Positions 15,887 through 23,234 of a stretch of DNA of 42,674 nt are shown in pieces. Source of the DNA: Clostridia bacterium (GTDB lineage Bacteria > Bacillota > Clostridia > CAKSNL01 > HGM11501). Below the pieces are notes generated by a model. It saw nothing but the letters and a program-made list of their open reading frames with translations. It was not told the origin of the DNA and made no database searches. Made by a program: the position numbers and the translations under genes. The stretch lies in the NCBI GenBank assembly GCA_900766735.1, contig CAAFWO010000037.1, forward strand, positions 1 through 42,674, written 5' to 3'. How positions within the stretch are numbered: the first letter of the stretch is position 1; every line of letters begins with the position of its first letter.

Positions 15887-16732
15887 TCAGTCTGGGTTTC
15901 CGTCAAGGTCTGTGTTATGATAGTTTTCATACAACCAGTATTTCTCCTCAATCTCAACGACAATGTTATCGCCATACTGATAAACCGCAGCCCCTACAAT
16001 ATCATCATTTGCTTGGAAATTTTCTTTTGGTTCTTGCAAAGAGCTAACTTTACTTTCGATTTTTCCTAACAAATTGAAAGCACTTTTTTCATCTGCGATG
16101 TTGGGTTGAGGGTCAACGATTTGATAAAGCGTGTCATTTACATAGACCATAGGAGCAATATCTCCAGAAATGGGAACTAATGCCTTTAGCAAATCTTCTC
16201 CTGTTACACCTAATTGTGCCTCATCGCTTGCAAAAGGAATACGCAGCAGGTATTGTTGGTCTACTTCGTAAAGATATATATAAATGCCCGAGCCAATATC
16301 TTGTGTGTCACCTAAAAGAGAAAGAACATCTTTTCTTGTCATTGTTGGTGTTAGTTTTTTAATTTGCTCGGATGTTACCTGTGTCGGTGTATCAAGCGGT
16401 TCCTTGTTTTCTGGTATCAGACTAAGGATTTCTTCGGTCAACGGGCTACTTTCTCCTGCGTCAATCGTTTTTACAGCTTCTTTTATTTCTTTATGAGAAT
16501 AGTCGCTCAAATCTTCAACAACAATGCCGAGAGAATTAAGATAATCAACCGCTGCATTATATTGAATTATATCAATAGCAAATGCGGTCAATGGTATCAT
16601 CAAGCACAGGCAAGCAGCCATAACTCCCCATTTTGCCCAGATGGACTTGTTTGCTTTGTGATATGCCCTTGCTTCGTAGACATGCTTCTCATTGATGTCG
16701 CCGAGGACCTCATACAGTTTTTCGTTAGTCAT
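15887..16732 (-). CDS. Cassette-borne membrane anti-sigma-like protein
   Basis: A 281-residue single-pass membrane protein. Residues 1-32 are a charged cytoplasmic N-terminus, a hydrophobic helix spans about 33-54, and the outer part follows. Around residues 130-165 a BamE/SmpA-like pattern appears (KLTPTMTRKDVLSLLGDTQD then YIYLY). Position, ATGA overlap with the sigma gene and membrane topology suggest it is the cognate anti-sigma factor. It shows no clear relation to the DUF4367 anti-sigma factor at 7184-7795, so the two systems are of different origin. Codon use is more AT-rich than in neighbouring genes, consistent with arrival by transfer. Confidence 0.7.
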   Translation of the reverse strand: MTNEKLYEVLGDINEKHVYEARAYHKANKSIWAKWGVMAACLCLMIPLTAFAIDIIQYNAAVDYLNSLGIVVEDLSDYSHKEIKEAVKTIDAGESSPLTEEILSLIPENKEPLDTPTQVTSEQIKKLTPTMTRKDVLSLLGDTQDIGSGIYIYLYEVDQQYLLRIPFASDEAQLGVTGEDLLKALVPISGDIAPMVYVNDTLYQIVDPQPNIADEKSAFNLLGKIESKVSSLQEPKENFQANDDIVGAAVYQYGDNIVVEIEEKYWLYENYHNTDLDGNPD

Positions 16733-17289
16733 AGTTCAAAGCCCCTTTCTAAAAGGTAGTTGTGTAGTTTAAGGCGGAGGCGGTTAAGGGTCATTGATGC
16801 TGCCCCATCATTCATGCCGTGCCGGATAGCAATTTCTGAAATGCTATCGGTGTACCAGTATCGGCTGATGAAAATACTTCTTTTCTCTGGAGAAAGACTA
16901 TCCAGAAATGTATCAATGGCTTTCGTGAGTTCCTTTTGGTCAAATGCCTGTTCAACATCATCCTTGCCAGATACCAGATCTGAAAGTTCCTCCAAAACCA
17001 CAGGCAACTCTCCACCACCTCGTTTGTCGGCAGTGTCATGCTTGTATCGGTTAAACGATAAGTTGCGGACTATTTTCCCAAGGAATGTAGATAGAATGCT
17101 CGGTCTATGCGGTGGCATGGAGTTCCACGCGTTCAAGTATGTATCGTTCACACATTCCTCGGCATCTTCATTATTGCCCAATATTTTTTTGGCAATCGAA
17201 GTGCAGTAGTTTCCATACTTGCCTGCTGTTGCGGGGATTGCCTGCTCATTCCTATCCCAGTATAACTGGACTATCTTTGCGTCATCCAT
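16729..17289 (-). CDS. Cassette-borne ECF-type sigma factor
   Basis: A 186-residue ECF sigma factor. Region 2 lies at about residues 25-85 (with DAEECVNDTYLNAWNSMPP), where a W.MPP motif is common in gut Firmicutes ECF factors. Region 4 lies at about 130-180 (LSPEKRSIFISRYWY and a helix-turn-helix). The central linker carries KRGGGELPVVLEELSDLV, a conserved feature of this subgroup. The start has GAGGTG 7 bases upstream, and the stop overlaps the anti-sigma start by four bases. It is the only regulatory protein in the mobile cassette, so insertion could bring a new regulon or simply self-expression. Confidence 0.92.
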   Translation of the reverse strand: MDDAKIVQLYWDRNEQAIPATAGKYGNYCTSIAKKILGNNEDAEECVNDTYLNAWNSMPPHRPSILSTFLGKIVRNLSFNRYKHDTADKRGGGELPVVLEELSDLVSGKDDVEQAFDQKELTKAIDTFLDSLSPEKRSIFISRYWYTDSISEIAIRHGMNDGAASMTLNRLRLKLHNYLLERGFEL

Positions 17290-17315
17290 CAGTGTTCACC
17301 TCACTTTCAAACTTA

Positions 17316-17336
17316 CCCTTTCACCTATATACACAA
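17316..17336 (-). promoter_or_regulatory. Candidate ECF promoter block of the cassette sigma gene
   Basis: The minus strand reads TTGTGTATATAGGTGAAAGG here, about 30-50 bases before the sigma start. A closely similar block precedes the secreted DUF4367 gene (9239-9258). No good sigma-A promoter is visible in this interval, which favours autoregulation. Confidence 0.35.
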
Positions 17337-17419
17337 CTTTTGAACTCAAATCTCACATATTTTTTCAAATATTTTTCTATCCCATAATACCACAATGTTC
17401 TACAATTTGGGCATGAAAA

Positions 17420-17453
17420 GATACCGAAGTTGCCTTCGGCTCTTTTCGGTATC
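17420..17453 (-). terminator. Hairpin at the right end of the cassette, likely terminator
   Basis: GATACCGAA / TTCGGTATC (17420-17428 with 17445-17453) encloses a smaller GCC/GGC hairpin and is followed on the minus strand by TTTTC. It lies downstream of the esterase gene and upstream of the sigma promoter, so it can keep host transcription out of the cassette. Confidence 0.65.
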
Positions 17454-17484
17454 CAGTACCGGTTAAGTGCGTGATTTAGTGAAA

Positions 17485-18993
17485 TCACCGGAGTTCTACC
17501 CTATCCACACAAAAGGTAAAAGGGAGTTTTTCCGCCGTCCAGCCCATAAATTTCTCGATCTGCGGAATGAACGCTTTTGCAATGTTTGCCTGCCCCTCCG
17601 GGTGCGGATGCCCCGGATTTACGAGCACGGACTTATCATAGGTCAAAATTCCGATCCACGACGTATCGTTATCCTTTCCGTATTCTTCAATAGCCGAATT
17701 TAAGATTTTTATAAACTCCGTCTGGTCGGAGCGCGAAACCATCATGAGCTTTGCGTTCGGGTGGTCGCGCCTAAACATCTTTATCATCTCGACGTAGACA
17801 TCTTTTATTATCTCAGGCTTGATACCGTCACGCTGAACCTTGCCGAGATATTCGTTTATCCAGTTAAACTGAACGATGAGGTCAGGTTCAAAATTTTCGT
17901 GATTCCACGTCTCGCCGATTCCGGCAAACGGGTCTGTCTTTTCATATTTTGTCGGCTCTTCGCCCATGCAGTTATACATAGAAAGTCCGCTCTTTGCGAA
18001 AAGTTCAACATCCGCGTCGAACGCGCGGCCGACATAGCACGCATAGGAATGAAGCGAATCCTCATATTTAATGCCGTTTGCCGATCCGTTTGCGTTTTCG
18101 GGAAAGTTTAAGCTTGACGCCGCACAGGTTATCGAGTCGCCGACGAACTGGATCTTTTTCGTTTTTGCGATCACGGGTGCCAAAATCTCTCCGTCAGTAT
18201 ATGCTGCGTTCCAGGTTATTTTATTATAAGCGCCCTCGTTCGCCTTTAATATCTTCACCGTGTGAATGCCGTTATCCAAGTTTTCACAGAGCGTAATCCT
18301 GTTTTCTCCGGCCGGCAGAAATTTTCGGTTATCGTCCTCATAATTTAAGAAAAGCTCTTCTTTTCCGTCCGTGAAAATGTGAACATATGCGTCCTTATCC
18401 GCCTTAAGCGAAAGGGAGAGCTTTGTTCCCTTAAACCTTAACTCGATGCCGGACGCCGGCTGGGACGAAACGATCTTCCCGTCATCTGAATAAAATCTTC
18501 CGTGAATCTTAACGAGCGACCTGTCCAATTTCACGCCTCCGTCCTCATTCTTTTCGGGGAAAACCGCCTGCTCTGCGGTAACGGTCTTTGTTTTCTCGTC
18601 CCACGAAACCTTAAAATCAAGCGCCTCGCAAAGCGCGCGGAGCGGAAGGAACGTCCGCCCGTCTATTATCATGGGCGGAACGTCGCATTGGCTCTCTAAA
18701 AAATCGTCCGATCCAATATAAAGCTTTATGCTGTTATCGCCGATCTTTAAAACGAGCGTGTAGTCATAGCCCTTCGCCGTGACCGTGCGCGTTTCGTTAC
18801 CAAAGCTCACATTGGCGCCCACGGCCTCGCATATCGCCCTCACGGGAAGGAGCGTGCGCCCTTCCACGATGACGGGCGATGTCTCCGATTCCAAAGTACA
18901 TCCATTTATGATGACGGTAATCTTATCCTCGGCAATAACTGCCGTTCCCATTAAAACTATTATCGCGAGCAAAAGTGAAATTATTCTTTTCAT
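17485..18993 (-). CDS. Secreted CE2-like SGNH esterase with copper-amine-oxidase-like domain, C-terminus altered by insertion
   Basis: A 502-residue exported protein. A signal peptide (1-22) is followed by a copper amine oxidase N-terminal-like domain (about 25-140), a beta-sandwich (about 155-270) and an SGNH hydrolase domain. The sandwich-plus-SGNH order and VGDSITC block (Ser287) fit carbohydrate esterase family 2, which removes acetyl groups from plant polysaccharides. The catalytic His is in the HPHPEG block (462-464). The usual G.ND block is replaced by FNWINEY. The ATG at 18991-18993 has GGAGG five bases upstream. The last 13 residues (LPFTFCVDRVELR) are read from the mobile cassette; the ancestral protein ended after Lys489. 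Confidence 0.8.
   Translation of the reverse strand: MKRIISLLLAIIVLMGTAVIAEDKITVIINGCTLESETSPVIVEGRTLLPVRAICEAVGANVSFGNETRTVTAKGYDYTLVLKIGDNSIKLYIGSDDFLESQCDVPPMIIDGRTFLPLRALCEALDFKVSWDEKTKTVTAEQAVFPEKNEDGGVKLDRSLVKIHGRFYSDDGKIVSSQPASGIELRFKGTKLSLSLKADKDAYVHIFTDGKEELFLNYEDDNRKFLPAGENRITLCENLDNGIHTVKILKANEGAYNKITWNAAYTDGEILAPVIAKTKKIQFVGDSITCAASSLNFPENANGSANGIKYEDSLHSYACYVGRAFDADVELFAKSGLSMYNCMGEEPTKYEKTDPFAGIGETWNHENFEPDLIVQFNWINEYLGKVQRDGIKPEIIKDVYVEMIKMFRRDHPNAKLMMVSRSDQTEFIKILNSAIEEYGKDNDTSWIGILTYDKSVLVNPGHPHPEGQANIAKAFIPQIEKFMGWTAEKLPFTFCVDRVELR
17502..17526. repeat. Right terminal inverted repeat of the cassette
   Basis: It contains ACACAAAAGGTAAAAGGGAG at its outer end and pairs with 15693-15717 at 23 of 25 positions. 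It is translated on the minus strand as part of the altered esterase C-terminus. Confidence 0.88.
17527..17534. repeat. 8-bp target-site duplication, right copy
   Basis: TTTTTCCG directly outside the right inverted repeat, identical and in the same orientation as 15685-15692. Confidence 0.85.
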
Positions 18994-19006
18994 ATTCCCC
19001 TCCGTC

Positions 19007-19279
19007 TTACTTTTCAATTTTTACTGTGCCGTCAACGCCCTTTGAAACGACAGATTCTGAATAGTACACCTCGTCGTCGCCCTCTTTCACTTCCTCGCCG
19101 TTCAGCATCAGCGACTCGGCAGTCTTCCCTTTAGAGACGTTAAAAGTTACATTTCCTTTTGCTGTTTTGCCGTTTGATTCTATAAAGCCGTATGCCGCGG
19201 CGGAATCAGCGGCACCGACTGCGGTAAACGACGATAACACGACCGCCGCTGCCAGAAAAAAAGTAAATATTTTCTTCAT
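19007..19279 (-). CDS. Small secreted protein of unknown function
   Basis: A 90-residue protein with a clear signal peptide (MKKIFTFFLAAAVVLSSF, cleavage near residue 23) and a short, charged mature part of about 67 residues. The ATG at 19277-19279 is chosen because GGAGGG lies 7 bases upstream and the signal peptide begins there. I do not recognise a family. It ends 13 bases before the esterase start and begins 22 bases after the 45-residue peptide gene, so the three appear to form one operon. A structural or adhesive role at the cell surface is possible but unproven. Confidence 0.65.
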   Translation of the reverse strand: MKKIFTFFLAAAVVLSSFTAVGAADSAAAYGFIESNGKTAKGNVTFNVSKGKTAESLMLNGEEVKEGDDEVYYSESVVSKGVDGTVKIEK

Positions 19280-19301
19280 CTTTTTACCCTCCGGATATAT
19301 T

Positions 19302-19439
19302 TCACTTATAGATCTCGACCGCGTCAATGTCGAGCACGCCGAGTGACACGTCTGTCAGGCGGATTCCGCTTGCCATTATGACATCGTCCGCTGAAATCAG
19401 AACCACCTTCGCCTCAGGCGGATGATATTTCCTCTTCAC
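19302..19439 (-). CDS. 45-residue peptide of the Y..PE...DVI..SG type
   Basis: A short gene starting with GTG at 19437-19439. AAGGGAG lies 7 bases upstream, which supports translation. The N-terminal half (KYHPPEAKVVLISADDVIMA) resembles many tiny clostridial proteins with a Y..PE start followed by DVI and SG, whose function is unknown. The C-terminal half ends in LDIDAVEIYK, which looks like the last strand of a carbohydrate-binding domain, so a gene remnant is an alternative. It is the first gene of the esterase operon. There is no signal peptide. Confidence 0.55.
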   Translation of the reverse strand: MKRKYHPPEAKVVLISADDVIMASGIRLTDVSLGVLDIDAVEIYK

Positions 19440-19523
19440 ATTAATGCTCCCTTTTGATATAATCATATCATAAAACAAATAGGATTAATGTTATATATTT
19501 ATCAAGAAATGAAACTTATTTAA
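19440..19523. other. AT-rich interval before the peptide-esterase operon
   Basis: This stretch should hold the promoter of the peptide gene. A TATGAT -10-like box and a short dyad (TGATAT/ATATCA) are seen, but no -35 box at good spacing, so no promoter is called. Confidence 0.3.
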
Positions 19524-19552
19524 GAAAAGCTGCCGTTATGCGGCAGCTTTTC
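19524..19552 (-). terminator. Terminator of the acetyltransferase gene
   Basis: A 12-bp perfect stem (19524-19535 with 19541-19552), 5-base loop, with a TTTTC tail on the minus strand. It lies 8 bases past the acetyltransferase stop. Confidence 0.85.
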
Positions 19553-19559
19553 CTGTAAT

Positions 19560-20048
19560 TCATACTTCTATATAGTATGGGCAGATGTCCTCATACGTTC
19601 CGTCATCAAGCCTGAATCCTTTTTTAATCGTTCCAAGTGAAATGAACCCGAGTTTTTCATAAAGATGCCGCGCGCTCTTATTCGTCGCAACGACGGCGTT
19701 GAACTGAAGCACTCCGAAGCCTAAAGAACCTGCTCTTTTAATGCAGTCGGTCACCAGCGCCTCGCCGATGCGGCGGCCCCTTAACCCGAACTTAACGGCG
19801 TAGCTCGCGTTTGAAATGTGACCGCACCGTCCGATATTGTTGGGGTGAAGAATGTAAAGCCCCACTATTCCGCCCGTCTCTTCATCTTCGGCAACCGCCG
19901 AGAAGCTCTGCGAGGAAAAAAACTCTTTTCCCGTCTCCTCATTCAGGTACTCCTCCTGCGGAAACGCATTTCCTTCCTTAACTACATAATTCCATATTTC
20001 GACCATTTCCGGAAGGTCTTTTTCTTCAAATTTTCTAATCCTTAACAT
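19560..20048 (-). CDS. GNAT-family N-acetyltransferase
   Basis: A 162-residue GCN5-related acetyltransferase, which transfers acetyl from acetyl-CoA to an amine. The acetyl-CoA loop is visible as LRGRRIGEAL at about residues 93-102, and the ARHLYEKLGF block near 129 is typical. The family resembles phosphinothricin-type and YhhY-type enzymes, but the acceptor cannot be told. It has its own full-consensus promoter and terminator and so is a single-gene unit. AAGGAG lies 9 bases before the ATG. Confidence 0.88.
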   Translation of the reverse strand: MLRIRKFEEKDLPEMVEIWNYVVKEGNAFPQEEYLNEETGKEFFSSQSFSAVAEDEETGGIVGLYILHPNNIGRCGHISNASYAVKFGLRGRRIGEALVTDCIKRAGSLGFGVLQFNAVVATNKSARHLYEKLGFISLGTIKKGFRLDDGTYEDICPYYIEV

Positions 20049-20072
20049 AATATTATTCTCCTTATGTCAAAG

Positions 20073-20101
20073 ATTATAGCGCAAAAATAATCAATTGTCA
20101 A
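20073..20101 (-). promoter_or_regulatory. Full-consensus promoter of the acetyltransferase gene
   Basis: TTGACA, 17 bases, TATAAT on the minus strand (-35 20096-20101, -10 20073-20078). The -35 box abuts the stop codon of the upstream gene. Confidence 0.85.
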
Positions 20102-22024
20102 TCATCTGTAGATCGTGATCTCTCTCGTTTCACCGTCCCAGAGAACGTTATAGCCGAGCTTTTCCGAAACAAAGCGCAGAGGAATGAACGCGCGGTCCGA
20201 AACGATCTTCGGCGCGGACGATAATGTGAGCTTGACCTCGCCGTGCTCCGGATCGGTAACATAGACAAGCTTGTTTTCGACCTGAAGTTCTATTTTTAAA
20301 TCCCTGTCTGTGACCGTTATGCTCTGATCGTCGCCGTTCCAGGTAATATCCGCGCCCATCAGCTCAAAAAGGCCGCGAAGCGGAATCATTGTGCTTCCGT
20401 TTTCGATAAAGGGCGGCGAATCAATTTTTGTCTTTTTCTCCTCATCGCCCTTTTTTACGGTGATGAAATTCTCACCGATCACGAGGCAGAATTTTTCCTT
20501 TTCGGCAAATTGCTTTTCTCCGGACTCTTTTGCCGATGCGGCCGTTTCGTAAAGCGAGAGCTCTGAGACGGAGATCCTTCCCTCCTCCGCCTCGGAAATT
20601 TCGAAACGGAAATATCTTGCGCTCACGCTTTTGTCAAATTCGATTACTTTTTCGTCAAGCGTTTTTAAAAGCTCCCTGTCCTTCGCCGCCAAAACCTCCG
20701 TTTTGCCGTCTGTGCTTGCATAGACGCTGACCTTCCGCCAAAGGCCGTGATTGTCCTTCGTGATTCTCGGAAGGTAATGTGCCGCCGTCACCGCATCATG
20801 AACTATCCCCAGATCGACGGTGAAGGAAACGGGGAATTTGTCCTGTGCCGCTGTCTGCCAGAAGGTCTGATCGTCGCCGTCCGTCGCCTTATCGGGCGTA
20901 TTATTGCCCCACGACTCGCCGGAAAAACCGATGCTTAATGTCTCGGTCGCGATCTTAACGCTCTTATTTTCCTTTGCCGCATTAAGCGCGTCCGAAAGCG
21001 GAACGGTCTTATTTCCTTCCGCCCCGGCGATAACATAAAGCTCGCCGAGGGTTCCGTATCCGCTGATTCCCGATGTGACAGTTATTTTAAGGCCGGAGGC
21101 CTTTATGTTGACGCCGAAGCTTAACGCCTGCTCGCCGGGAGTCGATGCAAAGGAAACGTCCTTCATCACGGGGTAATATTCGCCCGTTTCGCCCTTTGCG
21201 TAAATGTCTGACGATAATATTCTTCCGGTGGAGGAATCCGCTCTCTGATATATGATGATGCCCGAGAGCGTCTCCTCACCGCCGAACGAAAGCTCAATGT
21301 CATAGGGCGGATTGTCGCGCTCGGTTATCGCCGCTCCCTCAGCCGCGAAATAGGAATGCCAGTAGCTTGACTTATCGCCGTCGATGATGTTTTTTGCCGT
21401 GCCGCCGCGGTCGGAGCTTGCCTTAATGCTCCAGAGGGTTCTGTCAACAAGCTTTTTGCCGGACCGGGAGATGTTTTCGCTTCCCATTTTGTTTTTTCCG
21501 TCAGCATTCGTGCCCGAAAGAAAGCCTATCTCCGCGGCGGAGCCGTAGCCGCCCTGGCTCGTTAAGATCTCGATCTTTATCTTTTTCATCTTTTTATCGC
21601 CCCACGACGCGCGCTTTTCGCCAATGTCGGAAAAGTTCTCGCCGTAGTCAAACTCGCCTGTATATATTTTTTCAAATTTCGCGCCGTCGGCCGAGGAATA
21701 GATATTATAGGTAAATACCGCGCCGGTAAAGTTCGTTCTTCTCGCAAGATATGTCCAGCCCGAAACCGTCGTCCCCGCGCCGAAATCCACTTCGATAATA
21801 TGCGGCGGCTCGTCGTGGCCGGTTATCTTTCCGCCGTCCGCCGTGTAGTTTGAGTGCCAGATCGACTCATCGTTGCCGTCAAATGCGTTCATGATCGTGT
21901 TTCCCATATCGCTCGATGCGGTAACTTTCCACTTTGAATCAAAGCTCAGCCTCTTTTGAGCCGCGCTGACATTTAATGATAATAAAATTGCCAACGCCGT
22001 TAAAATCGCAACAAGTTTTTTCAT
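20102..22024 (-). CDS. Secreted discoidin-domain protein with copper-amine-oxidase-like domain
   Basis: A 640-residue exported protein. After a signal peptide (1-22) come three F5/8 type C (discoidin, CBM32-like) beta-sandwiches at about residues 30-170, 190-330 and 355-490. The repeats share a D...S.WHS or S.WH pattern followed by a DFG or SFG strand. Residues about 505-640 form a copper amine oxidase N-terminal-like domain with two PLR blocks (MIPLRGLFE, FIPLRFVSE). There is no catalytic domain, so it probably binds glycans at the cell surface. It starts 13 bases after the broken GH99-like gene and is probably in the same operon. Confidence 0.8.
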   Translation of the reverse strand: MKKLVAILTALAILLSLNVSAAQKRLSFDSKWKVTASSDMGNTIMNAFDGNDESIWHSNYTADGGKITGHDEPPHIIEVDFGAGTTVSGWTYLARRTNFTGAVFTYNIYSSADGAKFEKIYTGEFDYGENFSDIGEKRASWGDKKMKKIKIEILTSQGGYGSAAEIGFLSGTNADGKNKMGSENISRSGKKLVDRTLWSIKASSDRGGTAKNIIDGDKSSYWHSYFAAEGAAITERDNPPYDIELSFGGEETLSGIIIYQRADSSTGRILSSDIYAKGETGEYYPVMKDVSFASTPGEQALSFGVNIKASGLKITVTSGISGYGTLGELYVIAGAEGNKTVPLSDALNAAKENKSVKIATETLSIGFSGESWGNNTPDKATDGDDQTFWQTAAQDKFPVSFTVDLGIVHDAVTAAHYLPRITKDNHGLWRKVSVYASTDGKTEVLAAKDRELLKTLDEKVIEFDKSVSARYFRFEISEAEEGRISVSELSLYETAASAKESGEKQFAEKEKFCLVIGENFITVKKGDEEKKTKIDSPPFIENGSTMIPLRGLFELMGADITWNGDDQSITVTDRDLKIELQVENKLVYVTDPEHGEVKLTLSSAPKIVSDRAFIPLRFVSEKLGYNVLWDGETREITIYR

Positions 22025-22037
22025 CGTTTACCCTCCT

Positions 22038-23234
22038 TTATTCCAAAAGGCTCAGTGCGTTTTCTGCGGCCGAACCGTTTCCGATTGCATACACGCCGTC
22101 GGATAACTTTGTAACGTTTAAGCCGTAGCAGTCATAAAGCATCGAGACCGGGAAATATATGACCGAATCCACCGCCGTGACAGGTGCCTTCAGCGTCGTC
22201 AAAACGCCGTTAACCCTTGCCTCGGCCGAGCCCATAACCGAATACGTCCAAAGGTAGTCTGTCACCTCCGAAAGGTCGTCCGAAAGCTCGAACCAGTAGG
22301 TATAAAAAATGTCTCTGTCCGGGTTATACTCCCACTTTGACCGGCCGTAGCCCATTATCTCACAAAATGCCTCGGCCGGAACATAGAGCGTTCCGTTTGC
22401 CTCAAAGGGCGTGACTCTCCTGTCCGCTTCATAAACGCTCATCTCAGAGCCGGAAACGACCATCTTTTCACACCCTGCCTTTAAGACAGACGTTCCGGCA
22501 AGTGCTTTTTTCTCATCTGCCGAAAGCGCCTTTTCCTCTTTCTCAGTCGCCACATAATTAAACCTTGCGATCGGTGCGGCCGTACCGACGGAATATATCT
22601 TCATAAAGTCGCCGGATATATCGACAGAGTCCGTCCACTTAAACTCAAAGTCAAGCGAGCCATCGGGGAAAAGGTCTCTCGGAAGAGATAAGACTAACGT
22701 TTTACCCGAGATATTCATTTTCGCCTCGCCGGAATCCGCCCACGAATCGGCCGTTCTTTTTGAGATGACACCCTCGCCTTTTAAGTTCACTGAAAGGTCA
22801 TAGCCCTCATACCCGGTCGCATAATTTCTGTCCGAATTGATATAAAGGTTCATAAAATTATCGCCCCTCTTTATATCGTTCTCGCACTGTGCCATAAAAT
22901 AAACGTTTTCTTCGTCAAACGTCACCTTGGAAAGCGTGATGTTGTTATTGACCTTGGTCACATAGTGAAATTTTTCGTTTGTCCCGGTGTCCTTAAATCC
23001 GTAAGAGTCTCTTGAAAAGCCCGACGAGGCGTTGAAAAATTCGGGACCGACGCTGTCCCACTGGCTGACATCGCCCGAAATGTCGACCGTTTTTGCTCCC
23101 GAAAGGACGGGCGTTTTCCTCACGCCCTTATATTTTCTCACAAAGTCAGAAAGCATTACATAGTAATCGTCCTTAAGCGGGCCGTCGTTCGGCTCGGCGT
23201 CACGGCTTTTTGCATAGTCATATGTATCGACGAA
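22038..23234 (-). pseudogene. 3' part of an amber-interrupted secreted protein: CBM9-like and copper-amine-oxidase-like domains
   Basis: This 398-codon stretch continues in the same frame directly after the TAG at 23235-23237. It begins with FVDTYDYAKSRDAEP, which is the expected continuation of the GH99-like domain. A CBM9/DOMON-like beta-sandwich follows (first residues near VDISGDVSQWDSVGP), then a copper amine oxidase N-terminal-like domain. An internal ATG at 23154-23156 could start a 372-residue product, but no proper ribosome site precedes it and it would cut the catalytic domain's end. Without read-through this part is probably untranslated. A sequencing error would make the gene intact. 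Confidence 0.7.

Larger units (their letters stand above)
15693..17526. mobile_element. Non-autonomous transposable cassette carrying an ECF sigma/anti-sigma pair
   Basis: This 1834-bp unit has 25-bp terminal inverted repeats (15693-15717 and 17502-17526, 23 of 25 identical) and is flanked by an exact 8-bp direct duplication. It holds two minus-strand genes, an ECF sigma factor and a membrane anti-sigma protein, plus a hairpin near each end. There is no transposase, so it would need one in trans. Base composition inside looks lower in GC than the flanks. Removing the element and one duplicate restores an uninterrupted end of the esterase gene with stop TAA at 15682-15684. The layout fits the idea of a mobile insertion cassette, meaning transposon ends around passenger genes. 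I do not recognise the transposon family from its ends. Confidence 0.85.

Noticed and set aside
15693..17526. Cassette as a prophage remnant or integrative element
   Set aside because: No integrase, tRNA gene or phage gene is present. Short inverted repeats with an exact 8-bp duplication fit transposition better.
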